A DNA stretch of 64,000 bases, taken from Paenibacillus aestuarii. GTDB taxonomy: Bacteria > Bacillota > Bacilli > Paenibacillales > NBRC-103111. The position numbers were made by a program, and so were the translations under genes. Shown here piece after piece: positions 52,146 to 60,676 of this stretch. The notes under the pieces are model-generated. The model saw only the letters and a list, made by a program, of their open reading frames with translations, searched no databases and was not told where the DNA came from. The number at the start of each line of letters is the position of its first letter. Within the stretch, counting starts at the first letter, position 1. The stretch lies in contig NZ_JAQFVF010000018.1 of the NCBI RefSeq assembly GCF_027789125.1, forward strand, positions 62,001 to 126,000. Reading direction: 5' to 3'.

Positions 52146-54458
52146 ATGGCACGTGTAATTCGGAAGTATTCCACTGCACTGTTTTGGCGTTTTTTTGCGA
52201 AGTATTTTGCGCTGATTCTTATTCCCGTTATTCTGGCCAGCCTGTTTACGAACCTCTTTGTCGTCCGGCTAATTGAGCATGATGCGGAAGAAACCAACAA
52301 TATCGTCATGCAGCATTTCTCGGAGCAGACCGATGCTACCTTCACGGCGCTTGAGACCGATATGGTCAACATGCTCACCACGTCCAACGTCAAAAACTAT
52401 TTGACAAACGGTGAGTCCGCTGACATGCATCAGCGCTTCGAACTGCTGCATTCCTTAATGCAGCAGCTCAACAGCATTCAGTCGCACAACCTGGTGTACA
52501 GCACATTTTTGTACTTTGCCAAGCAAGATCTGGTACTCGACAGCAATACTTACACGAATAAAAATGAATATTTCAAAGAGCAATACCCGGTCCAAGAGCG
52601 GGACCTTGCGACCTATCTCGGAAATTTTATAGATAAGAAAACGATGTATTTTACCTCACCTCATCATGTCGACGAAAAGCCTCCCTACACCAAAGACGTC
52701 CTCTCTACGCATTCTAACTTATCGATATTGATGAGCTATCCGTTTAACAGCAATTCGCCTGAAGTTTATTTGGTTGTCAACGTTAAGCGGGACAAGTTTC
52801 GCGAGCTGCTTGGCATGCAGGAGACCTGGGTGACGGATACAGCGCTTGTCGATGCAGCCGGCTCCGTTCTTGTCAATAATGGATCATCCGACATCCATAT
52901 GGATTCTTTTGCCTCCATGATCCGCTTGGAGCCGGAAAATTCTCTGTTTGTCAGCTCTGGCAAGCAAGCATTGTCCTACAGAAAATCGCACTTCAACGAT
53001 GCTTGGTATTATGTAAGCTCTATCGATCTACAAACTTTGCTGAAGCCGGCGAGAATGATACGGATGATCACGATTTTTTTCCTAAGTTTGTTTGTCGTGA
53101 TGGGCAGCGTGCTTTCCTATTATTTGAGCAAAAAGTTGTATAACCCGATTTATGACATTAAAACCCGGTTAGAATCTCACCGGATCGGTGACATGACGGT
53201 TCCCCAGGAGGGCAATGAATTTGATGTCATTAAGCGCTTCTCCAATATCCTAATCTCCAAAAATAAAGAGTTATCGCAAATGGTCAGCGGGATGTTCCCG
53301 ATTGTTCAAGAGCATTTTATCTCCAAAATCTTGTTCGGTGAGTACCGTGACAGCTTGTCGATCGAGTACTACGCCAAAGAAATGAATTTCCCGTACCATG
53401 CGAAAAAGGCGGCAACAGCGCTTTGCATCGAAATCCAATATTATTCGAAATTTGTGGACCATTTGTCGGAAGCATCCAAGTCTTTCCTCGTCGCCGAGTT
53501 GAAAGAAAACATGCACAAGTTGGCACCAGGCATGATCTGGGTATGTCAGACGCGATCAAATGAGTTAGCTTGCGTCATTCATCATGAAGACCGCATGGGG
53601 ACGGATCTTCAAGGGTTTGTGGATCGCATGATGCCGCTGCTGCAGCAGCCGATTTTTAAAGCGTCCGTGGGAATTGGGATCACGGTTGAAACGATAGAAG
53701 ACCTGTACCTGTCCTACGATCAGGCTGTCAGAATGCTCAAGTTCAAAAGTCTGGACGCTGATGCGGAAATTTGTACGGAAGAGAGCGCGATGAGGAGCGA
53801 GCGAGTTGCCCTCGAAAGCTGTTTATCGGTTCACGAAGTCAACCGTATCTTTAATATGCATAAGGCCGGCGAGTTCGATCATTTGCTGCAATCGGTTGTT
53901 GACTTGCTGGATACAGGCATGCGTGCGAAGGCGAATGCCAGCCAGATGAAAAATTTATGCGCCGACATTCTGAATACGTGGATTCGTGCCGTTGAGAATG
54001 AACGCAACGATTTCAATATCTCGTTTTATTCCAGTTTGTTTGCGTCCATAGACCGCTGCGTGACCTGGGAAGAGATTCGACAATGCTTTTGCGACATTCA
54101 TGCGTTACTGTTCCGCGCTATAGAACCGTCTGATCGAAAGCAGCAATTTTCCGAAGTGTTGGCTTATATCCACGAGCACTACAACGAAGAGTTCTCCATT
54201 GAGCAGTTCGCGCAGCAGATGAACATGTCGGTGGGGCATTTTAGCCGCTCCTTTAAAGAGGAAGTAGGGGAGAAGTATGTGGAATATATTGCCAAATACC
54301 GAATCGCGATGGCCAAGCAGTATTTACTGGAAACGGATATGAAAATCGAAGATATTGCCGAGCACGTCGGCTACTGGGGCCGAAACTCGTTTATCCGGAA
54401 TTTTCGCAAATATGAGGGGACGACGCCAGCGAAGTTTCGTACCATGTATCATACGTGA
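52146..54458 (+). CDS. membrane-bound AraC-family regulator (YesN/YtdP-like)
   Basis: 770-residue one-component regulator, second of its type in the window. Helices near 15-40 and 303-326 flank a Cache-like extracellular domain. The C-terminus has the paired AraC HTHs (about 665-765): IEQFAQQMNMSVGHFSRSFKEEVG and IEDIAEHVGYWGRNSFIRNFRKYEG. Its stop codon is built into a terminator stem. The lplB/lplC/lplA-like operon lies directly downstream on the same strand and is the natural target. Confidence 0.92.
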   Translation: MARVIRKYSTALFWRFFAKYFALILIPVILASLFTNLFVVRLIEHDAEETNNIVMQHFSEQTDATFTALETDMVNMLTTSNVKNYLTNGESADMHQRFELLHSLMQQLNSIQSHNLVYSTFLYFAKQDLVLDSNTYTNKNEYFKEQYPVQERDLATYLGNFIDKKTMYFTSPHHVDEKPPYTKDVLSTHSNLSILMSYPFNSNSPEVYLVVNVKRDKFRELLGMQETWVTDTALVDAAGSVLVNNGSSDIHMDSFASMIRLEPENSLFVSSGKQALSYRKSHFNDAWYYVSSIDLQTLLKPARMIRMITIFFLSLFVVMGSVLSYYLSKKLYNPIYDIKTRLESHRIGDMTVPQEGNEFDVIKRFSNILISKNKELSQMVSGMFPIVQEHFISKILFGEYRDSLSIEYYAKEMNFPYHAKKAATALCIEIQYYSKFVDHLSEASKSFLVAELKENMHKLAPGMIWVCQTRSNELACVIHHEDRMGTDLQGFVDRMMPLLQQPIFKASVGIGITVETIEDLYLSYDQAVRMLKFKSLDADAEICTEESAMRSERVALESCLSVHEVNRIFNMHKAGEFDHLLQSVVDLLDTGMRAKANASQMKNLCADILNTWIRAVENERNDFNISFYSSLFASIDRCVTWEEIRQCFCDIHALLFRAIEPSDRKQQFSEVLAYIHEHYNEEFSIEQFAQQMNMSVGHFSRSFKEEVGEKYVEYIAKYRIAMAKQYLLETDMKIEDIAEHVGYWGRNSFIRNFRKYEGTTPAKFRTMYHT

Positions 54459-54488
54459 GACTCCTTTTTTGCGGAGTCTCATTTTTTT
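54456..54488 (+). terminator. intrinsic terminator overlapping the regulator stop codon
   Basis: TGAGACTCC/GGAGTCTCA with an eight-base loop and seven Ts. The TGA stop forms the base of the stem. Confidence 0.9.
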
Positions 54489-54629
54489 CGCAAACGACGA
54501 TTGAACCGATGCTGTTTGACGCTTCATGCAAAAATAGAGACATCGCCAAAAGATGATGCTTTACCCTGTGTCTCACCAACCGTATAGTGAAAGCCAAGTC
54601 TTAGTATTCATGTATAGGGGGGAGGACGA

Positions 54630-55607
54630 TTGGCCATTCATCCGAGCAAGGCTGCTGAAGCAGGAAGTGTGTACAGCGAACGCAAGAAAAAGAGTAAGTT
54701 CTCCTACCTGTGGTTCAATCTGAACAAGTACAAAGCATTTTATTTATTGATGCTGCCGGGCATTTTGTATTACATCATTTTTAAATACGTCCCGATGTAT
54801 GGCGTCATTATCGCTTTCCAGAACTTTTCCATCGGGCGCGGGATGATGGGCAGCAAGTTTGTTGGCTTGAAACATTTTATTGAGTTCTTTGTGAATACGC
54901 CTGATACTTGGAAACTGATTCGCAATACCGTGATGCTGAATGTGTACGATCTGCTGTTTCGTTTTCCCGCACCGATCCTGCTAGCGCTATTGTTTCATGA
55001 GATTCGCAACAAACGGTTTAAGCGTTTCGTGCAAAGTGTCAGTTACATGCCGCATTTCTTATCCACAGTCGTGATCGCTGGAATTATGGTCACCTTCTTG
55101 TCGCAGCAGACCGGCATAGTGAATCATTTGCTCCGTTGGTTCGGCATCGAGCCGATCTTGTTTCTCGGCCTTCCGGAATGGTTCCGTTCCATCTATGTAG
55201 GCTCCGAAATATGGCAAACCGTCGGCTGGGGCACGATCCTCTATTTGGCGGCAATCGCCGGTGTCGACCCGACCCTGTATGAGGCGGCCAAAATGGACGG
55301 AGCGAACCGCTTCCAACAAATGCGCCATGTGACGTTAGTCGGGATGTTCCCGGTCATGATCGTCCTGTTTGTGCTCACGCTCGGTCATTTCATGGAGACA
55401 GGCTTTCAAAAAATTATCCTGCTCTACAACCCGATGACTTATGATACAGCAGATGTGTTGAATACATACATCTATCGCCGGGGTATCTTATCCGCCGACT
55501 TCAGCTTTGCCACAGCTGTTGGGCTGTTCCAGGCGGCCATTGGTTTTATCCTTGTCGTCATGGCCAATCGCGTCGTCAAGAAGTATTCAGACACAAGTCT
55601 GTGGTAG
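54630..55607 (+). CDS. LplB-like CUT1 ABC permease
   Basis: 325-residue permease, six helices, with YYIIFKYVPMYGVIIAFQNF and EAA loop YEAAKMDGANRFQQMRHVTLVGM. TTG start after GGGGGAGG. Parallel to the permease at 46384 and similar in length and layout. First gene of a five-gene operon ending in the Rieske gene. Confidence 0.92.
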   Translation: MAIHPSKAAEAGSVYSERKKKSKFSYLWFNLNKYKAFYLLMLPGILYYIIFKYVPMYGVIIAFQNFSIGRGMMGSKFVGLKHFIEFFVNTPDTWKLIRNTVMLNVYDLLFRFPAPILLALLFHEIRNKRFKRFVQSVSYMPHFLSTVVIAGIMVTFLSQQTGIVNHLLRWFGIEPILFLGLPEWFRSIYVGSEIWQTVGWGTILYLAAIAGVDPTLYEAAKMDGANRFQQMRHVTLVGMFPVMIVLFVLTLGHFMETGFQKIILLYNPMTYDTADVLNTYIYRRGILSADFSFATAVGLFQAAIGFILVVMANRVVKKYSDTSLW

Positions 55608-55622
55608 GAGGGCTCACGTGAG

Positions 55623-56483
55623 ATGAAAATTAGGGAAAGTTTCGGCTCCAGGCTGTTTGATGTCATCAATACCGTGCTGATGATCTTGCTCATAATCGTC
55701 ATGGTGTACCCGCTAATCTATGTGTTCTCCGCCTCCATTAGTGATAACGCTATGGTGATGAGCGGACAGGTCGTGCTCTGGCCCAGATCGGTCACGCTTG
55801 AAGCTTACGCCAGACTTGTCGGCAATCCTGACATTTGGATCAGCTATTGGAATACAATTCGCTACACCGTGCTGCAAACGTTGCTCTCGCTTATTGTGAC
55901 ATCTGCGATGGCCTACCCGTTAGCGAAAAAGTGGCTGCCCGGCCGCCGGTTCATATTGATGATGGCTGCATTCACGCTGCTGTTCAGCGGTGGAATGATT
56001 CCGACCTTTCTCGTCGTGCAAAATTTAGGCCTGCTTAACACCATGTGGGCAATCGTCCTTCCCTCGTTAGTGAGCACCTGGTATCTGTTCATCATGCGGA
56101 CGTTTTTTGAAGCTTTGCCGGAAGAGCTCGAGGATGCCGCAACGATGGATGGCTGCGGGACGGTGCAACTGCTGATTCGCATCATTTTACCGCTATCCTT
56201 GCCCGTGCTTGTGTCCATCGGTTTATTCACCGCTGTCAATCAATGGAATTCGTTCTTTGACGCGCTCATTTATTTGAACGAACGCAGCATGTATCCGCTG
56301 CAAATTGTCCTTCGCAACATTATTATCGCAAGCTCCAATGTGCAGGGGGAAGGCAACACGGCTTATATCGAAACCTTGAAATATGCCATGATCATGATCG
56401 CGACAGTGCCGATACTATGCGTGTATCCGTTTATCCAGAAATATTTTGTGCAGGGAGCTATGATTGGCGGGGTTAAAGGGTAG
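55623..56483 (+). CDS. LplC/YtcP-like CUT1 ABC permease
   Basis: 286-residue permease with six helices. EAA loop LEDAATMDGCGTVQLLIRIILPLSLP and the characteristic end YPFIQKYFVQGAMIGGVKG. GGAGGG precedes the ATG; 15 bases after the LplB-like gene. Works with it as the channel of the second Lpl-like importer. Confidence 0.93.
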   Translation: MKIRESFGSRLFDVINTVLMILLIIVMVYPLIYVFSASISDNAMVMSGQVVLWPRSVTLEAYARLVGNPDIWISYWNTIRYTVLQTLLSLIVTSAMAYPLAKKWLPGRRFILMMAAFTLLFSGGMIPTFLVVQNLGLLNTMWAIVLPSLVSTWYLFIMRTFFEALPEELEDAATMDGCGTVQLLIRIILPLSLPVLVSIGLFTAVNQWNSFFDALIYLNERSMYPLQIVLRNIIIASSNVQGEGNTAYIETLKYAMIMIATVPILCVYPFIQKYFVQGAMIGGVKG

Positions 56484-56518
56484 ATTTCCATAAATTTCAA
56501 TATTAGGAGGGTGCAAAA

Positions 56519-58078
56519 TTGAGAAAAAGAACGATGGCGGTAACGCTCACGACGCTTATGCTCGGAGGATTGATTGCTGGATGCAGCGGACAAACTGCGC
56601 CTACGGGCAGCACAAATAATGGCGCTTCGCAAAAGCCGGTTACGTTCTCTTGGCTTGTGTATGACCGGCCGGAAGGTAAAGTGAAAACGGACTGGGAGAT
56701 TTTCAAAGAAATTGAAGCGAAAACAGGCGTCAAAATCGATTGGCAGGTTGTCAGCCAAGAAGGGCTTTTAGAGAAAAGACAAATTATGATTGCCACGAAT
56801 TCCGTGACGGACTTCATTCAACCAACGAACCAGGAAGCGCGTGAGAACGGTCCGGAGAAAGTATTTCTCAATTTGAAAGATTATTTGGATATCGCGCCGA
56901 ATTTGAAAAAATTTTATGAAACATACCCCGAAGCCAAAGCGGTGGCAACCGGAGCGGACGGCGGCATCTATGATGTGCCTGTGCTCGAAGGCGATGCTGC
57001 CGGCAAAGGATTCAACTATATTTGGTTGGCACGCAAAGATTTGATGGACAAATACAATTTGAAAGCGCCGACGAATGTGGATGAGTTTTACCAATTCCTG
57101 AAGACGCTGAAGGAGAAGGAACCGGATAGTTTCCCGCTCAGTGTGAATACGCCGGTCACGGGCGATGTAGGCCTATACACCGTTTTCGGTAAAATATTTA
57201 CCGGCATCACAGGCTTTTACAATCAAAGCCCAACGGAAGAGAAATACGAGTTTGCGCCTGCGAAGAGCGGGTACAAAGATGCGATCGCCTTCATGAACAA
57301 GCTGTACAGCGAGAAGCTGCTGGATCCTGAATACTATTTGCTGACCGGCGCGCAATGGGAAGAGCGCTTCTTAAAAGGGAAGTCGTCTGTCACGTATTGG
57401 TGGAAGGCGGAAGTGAATCCGTTGCTGGATAAAGCGAAAAAAGCAGGCGCTCCAGGCGAGTTTAATCTGGATGCCATCCCTGAGTTTGCGGCCAGTGGAG
57501 TAAAAAATTACCAATTCTCCAGACCTGTTGTCGGCACGTCGGGCAGGGCTATTTCGGCAAAGGTCAAGGATAAGGAACGAGCAGTGAAATTCCTCGATTA
57601 CCTCGTGAGCGAAGAAGGCACGAAATATTTATCTCTGGGCATTGAAGGCAAATCGTACACGATGGTGGATGGCAAACCTGTGTATAACAAAGACTTTGGC
57701 GCCGTTCCTTACGTGCCGCTCCGCCGTGACTTTGGTGTCTGGTATGACAATATTTCGCTGAATAACGCGCTGGCCCGGGAAACTTGGGAGCGTGGCCTCG
57801 ACGATAAGAGTAAGGCGATCAACAAAAGCTATGAATCCTTTATCATTCCTGCGCCTAAAGCGATCGTTAAGACAACGGAAGAGTTGGAGCTTGAAAAATC
57901 AAAGCTGACTCCGCTGACGAAATTTTTGGAGCAGCGAATTACGGAATTCGTGACCGGCAAAACGCCAATCAATGATGCGACTTATCAGCAGTTCCTCGAT
58001 CAAGCGAAGAAACTGGGATCTGACGAATTGCTGAACATGTACAATACGGCCTACAAACGTACGTATAACATCAAGTAA
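56519..58078 (+). CDS. LplA/YtcQ-like substrate-binding lipoprotein
   Basis: 519-residue lipoprotein. TTG start after AGGAGGG; lipobox LIAGC at about residue 22, then a Gly/Ser/Thr linker. Segments such as FKEIEAKTGVKIDWQVV and YIWLARKDLMDKYNLKAPTNVDEFYQFL match the long oligosaccharide-binding group. It is the same length as the binding protein at 48265 but clearly diverged, so a different ligand is expected. The amidohydrolase gene begins 40 bases later. Confidence 0.92.
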   Translation: MRKRTMAVTLTTLMLGGLIAGCSGQTAPTGSTNNGASQKPVTFSWLVYDRPEGKVKTDWEIFKEIEAKTGVKIDWQVVSQEGLLEKRQIMIATNSVTDFIQPTNQEARENGPEKVFLNLKDYLDIAPNLKKFYETYPEAKAVATGADGGIYDVPVLEGDAAGKGFNYIWLARKDLMDKYNLKAPTNVDEFYQFLKTLKEKEPDSFPLSVNTPVTGDVGLYTVFGKIFTGITGFYNQSPTEEKYEFAPAKSGYKDAIAFMNKLYSEKLLDPEYYLLTGAQWEERFLKGKSSVTYWWKAEVNPLLDKAKKAGAPGEFNLDAIPEFAASGVKNYQFSRPVVGTSGRAISAKVKDKERAVKFLDYLVSEEGTKYLSLGIEGKSYTMVDGKPVYNKDFGAVPYVPLRRDFGVWYDNISLNNALARETWERGLDDKSKAINKSYESFIIPAPKAIVKTTEELELEKSKLTPLTKFLEQRITEFVTGKTPINDATYQQFLDQAKKLGSDELLNMYNTAYKRTYNIK

Positions 58079-58117
58079 AACGTGACAGAGCAGCACCTGG
58101 CAGAAGGAGAGGATAAG

Positions 58118-59212
58118 ATGCAAGGTAAGCCGTTCATTATTGATGCAGACTTACATAATTCACTGGCGAAGATGAAAGATTTGCTGCCCTATTTGCCCAA
58201 AGTATGGCATCAGCAATGGCTTGAGAGCGGGATTGGCGTTCATGGGCAATACTATTCGCCTGTTGGCGTGCTGCGCCAAGATGCGATCCCGGATAACGGC
58301 GGTCCGCCGGGAAGCGATCCGCAGTTCGCGCTCAAGCATTATATGGATCCATATGGCATCGATTTTGCGATCTTAACAGGCGGCGGAGAGCAGGGCATTT
58401 CGCTGCATGCCGATCCGGATTACGCCACAGCTGTAGCTGCTGCCTATAATGATTGGTTGGCCGATTCATGGCTCAAAGCCAGTCCCCGATATAAAGGCTC
58501 GATTCAGATCAATCACTCGGACCCTGCGGAGGCAGCCAAGGAAATAGACCGTATGGCGAAGAACCCGGACATGGTGCAGGTCGTGATGGGCAGCGGGGCG
58601 AGGATGCCATATGGCAATCGCTTCTACCATCCCATCTATGAAGCTGCTGAGCGCAACGGGCTGCCGGTCGCCATTCACCCGGGCACGGAAGGCAAAGGGG
58701 TTGCCGGAGCGCCAACACCGTCCGGATATCCGACGCGCTATATGGAATGGCACAATATTTTGCCGGCGAATTTTATGACTCATATCAACAGTCTCGTCTG
58801 TGAAGGTGTATTTGAGAAATATCCGAAGCTGAAGTTTATTTCCATCGAAGGCGGCATCGCCTGGCTGCCTCATCTCATGTGGCGGATGGACAAAAACTAC
58901 AAAGCGCTGCGCGATTCCGCACCTTGGCTAAAACGCTTGCCATCGGAATATATTTTGGAGCATATACGGGTGACGACACAGCCGATTGAAGAGCCGGAGC
59001 AGCCCGAGCATCTGGTACAAATTTTCCAAATGATGCGGGCCGATAAGATCGCCATGTTCTCATCCGACTACCCGCATTGGGATTTTGACAATCCGAAAAT
59101 TGTACTGAACAGCATCCCTCGGGAGATGAGGAACCGGATTCTAGGCTACAACGCAGCCGAATTATATCACTTACCGCTGCCTGCGGAGCAAAAGGGAGTG
59201 AGTCCGGCGTGA
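58118..59212 (+). CDS. amidohydrolase-2 family metal-dependent hydrolase/decarboxylase
   Basis: 364-residue TIM-barrel enzyme of COG2159 (ACMSD/resorcylate decarboxylase relatives). The first metal motif is IIDADLHN; the later histidine is in AIHPGTEG, and the catalytic aspartate is in FSSDYPHWDFDNP. AAGGAGAGG lies before the ATG at 58118; the frame opens at 58082. Members cleave C-C or C-N bonds of aromatic or keto acids. It overlaps the Rieske gene by four bases and follows an importer operon, suggesting breakdown of the imported compound. Confidence 0.85.
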   Translation: MQGKPFIIDADLHNSLAKMKDLLPYLPKVWHQQWLESGIGVHGQYYSPVGVLRQDAIPDNGGPPGSDPQFALKHYMDPYGIDFAILTGGGEQGISLHADPDYATAVAAAYNDWLADSWLKASPRYKGSIQINHSDPAEAAKEIDRMAKNPDMVQVVMGSGARMPYGNRFYHPIYEAAERNGLPVAIHPGTEGKGVAGAPTPSGYPTRYMEWHNILPANFMTHINSLVCEGVFEKYPKLKFISIEGGIAWLPHLMWRMDKNYKALRDSAPWLKRLPSEYILEHIRVTTQPIEEPEQPEHLVQIFQMMRADKIAMFSSDYPHWDFDNPKIVLNSIPREMRNRILGYNAAELYHLPLPAEQKGVSPA

Positions 59213-59568
59213 AGGTGAAAGTGGCGGAACCTAATGAGCTTGACGATGGAGATAAGCGAATTGTCAAAGTAAAAGAAATGGAGCTCGGCCTATTCCGGAT
59301 CGACGGCGAATATTATGCCTGGCGGAACGTTTGTCCCCATGCGGCGGCACCTGTGTGCGTCGGCGCGATACGGGGCACACGGCTTCCGTCGACGGTCTAT
59401 GATTACCAATATGGCATGGATAATCAAGTGCTTCGCTGTCCCTGGCATGGCTGGGAATTCGACTTGCGCACCGGGCAGCATCTGGCGGCCGGCAGCAATG
59501 CCAAGTTGCGGGGCTTTCCCGTTGAGGCAGATGATAGCGGTGTTTATGTGGTGCTGCGCGATTCTTAA
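59209..59568 (+). CDS. small Rieske [2Fe-2S] protein
   Basis: 119-residue ferredoxin-like protein. Cluster ligands are CPHAA (Cys-x-His) and CPWHGWEFD (Cys-x2-His). The two halves are about 40 residues apart, longer than usual (15-20), with an insertion containing VYDYQYGMDN. GTG start overlapping the amidohydrolase stop. Rieske ferredoxins usually serve an oxygenase or reductase; no such gene is in this operon. Confidence 0.85.
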   Translation: MKVKVAEPNELDDGDKRIVKVKEMELGLFRIDGEYYAWRNVCPHAAAPVCVGAIRGTRLPSTVYDYQYGMDNQVLRCPWHGWEFDLRTGQHLAAGSNAKLRGFPVEADDSGVYVVLRDS

Positions 59569-59573
59569 AATAT

Positions 59574-59608
59574 CGAAGAGGCTCTCACGATCATTGGGGG
59601 CCTCTTCG
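59574..59608 (+). terminator. hairpin after the Rieske gene
   Basis: CGAAGAGGC/GCCTCTTCG with a 17-base loop, no T-run; a weak terminator or mRNA end. Confidence 0.5.
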
Positions 59609-59676
59609 TGTGCGTGTGCAATAACAGCATAATTAGGCAACTATTTGCTAGATCGAACATGGTGTATGCAGGGGCT

Positions 59677-59698
59677 TTTTGATAAGATACTATCAAAA
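59677..59698. promoter_or_regulatory. palindrome before the isomerase-like gene
   Basis: TTTTGATA-AGATAC-TATCAAAA, perfect eight-bp arms, 26 bases before the ATG. Possible operator. Confidence 0.4.
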
Positions 59699-59723
59699 CT
59701 TAGCCATGGAGAGGATGGTAGAC

Positions 59724-60554
59724 ATGCCCTTTTTATCGTTAACGAGTTGGAGCTTGCATCGGAATCTGGGGCCGCTTAGGTGGACACGCTGGGATGAGCG
59801 TAATCGGAGCCAGATCACTGTTGCCCAAGAGCAGCCAGAATTGATCAAATTGCTGGAACTGCCGGCAATTGTGGCGAATAAAGGTTTTAAATCGCTGGAA
59901 ATTTGCGAATTTCATTTTCCGGACACTAGTGAAGGCTATTTACAAAAGTTAAGGGAATCGTTTGCAGAAGCAGGTGTCCGCTTTTACACGCTGCTTATCG
60001 AATACGGCGATATTTCCAGCCCCGATGCTGCGCGCAGGCAGTCCGATATCGACTGGATCAAAGGCTGGATCGATATCGCTGCGCGTGCAGGCGCTGAGCG
60101 GGTGCGCGTGATCGCCGGCGATGCGGAGCCGGGAGATGAACAAGCGTTGCAACGATCTGCTGACGCTTTGCGGGAGTTAAGCAAGTACGCGGACACTGTT
60201 GGCGTGCGTGTTGTGACAGAAAATTTTCACTTGCTTACATCGGTTGCGGATAATTGTCTTGCACTGCTGTCAGCGTGTGGTGAGCAGCTGGGGCTGACTT
60301 CTGATTTTGGCAATTTTAAAGGTGACGGGAAATATAGCGAGCTGGCCAAAACGATTCCGCTCAGCGAGTCGATCCATGCCAAAGCGCAGACCGATGCCGA
60401 CGGCATTCCGGAAGAAAGCGATTTTATTCGCTGTTTGCAAATCGCCAAGGAAGCCGGATATGAAGGTCCGATCACGCTCGTCTATGACGGCCCAGGCGAC
60501 ATGTGGGCGGGCATTGAGCGTGTAAGGCGGCTTGCGGCGCCTTATCTGAATTGA
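59724..60554 (+). CDS. sugar phosphate isomerase/epimerase-like TIM barrel
   Basis: 276-residue AP-endonuclease-2-fold protein. Metal-binding positions look like Glu in RVVTENFH, Asp in GLTSDFGNF and His in SIHAKAQ; the last ligand, usually Glu, appears as LVYDG. The frame opens at 59679, but GGAGAGG at 59708-59714 favours the ATG at 59724. Such enzymes isomerise or epimerise keto-sugars, inosose or related polyols. It has its own terminators, so it may be separate from the amidohydrolase operon. Confidence 0.85.
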   Translation: MPFLSLTSWSLHRNLGPLRWTRWDERNRSQITVAQEQPELIKLLELPAIVANKGFKSLEICEFHFPDTSEGYLQKLRESFAEAGVRFYTLLIEYGDISSPDAARRQSDIDWIKGWIDIAARAGAERVRVIAGDAEPGDEQALQRSADALRELSKYADTVGVRVVTENFHLLTSVADNCLALLSACGEQLGLTSDFGNFKGDGKYSELAKTIPLSESIHAKAQTDADGIPEESDFIRCLQIAKEAGYEGPITLVYDGPGDMWAGIERVRRLAAPYLN

Positions 60555-60555
60555 G

Positions 60556-60596
60556 CTGGCGCTCCCGGCGGGGAACGGGAACCCGCCGGAGCCAGC
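60556..60596 (+). terminator. GC-rich hairpin after the isomerase-like gene
   Basis: GCTGGC/GCCAGC and CGGCGGG/CCCGCCG form a two-part stem with an internal loop; no T-run. A second terminator follows. Confidence 0.5.
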
Positions 60597-60603
60597 GCAG
60601 CAC

Positions 60604-60632
60604 AAAAAGCGGAAGCATGGCTTCCGCTTTTT
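60604..60632. terminator. bidirectional intrinsic terminator
   Basis: AAAAAGCGGAAGC/GCTTCCGCTTTTT, perfect 13-bp stem with a three-base loop, serving the isomerase-like gene and the convergent oxalate decarboxylase gene. Confidence 0.85.
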
Positions 60633-60676
60633 GCTTTGCCGCCAAGCCTCACTCGGCCCTCAGAAACGCTCAAAGC

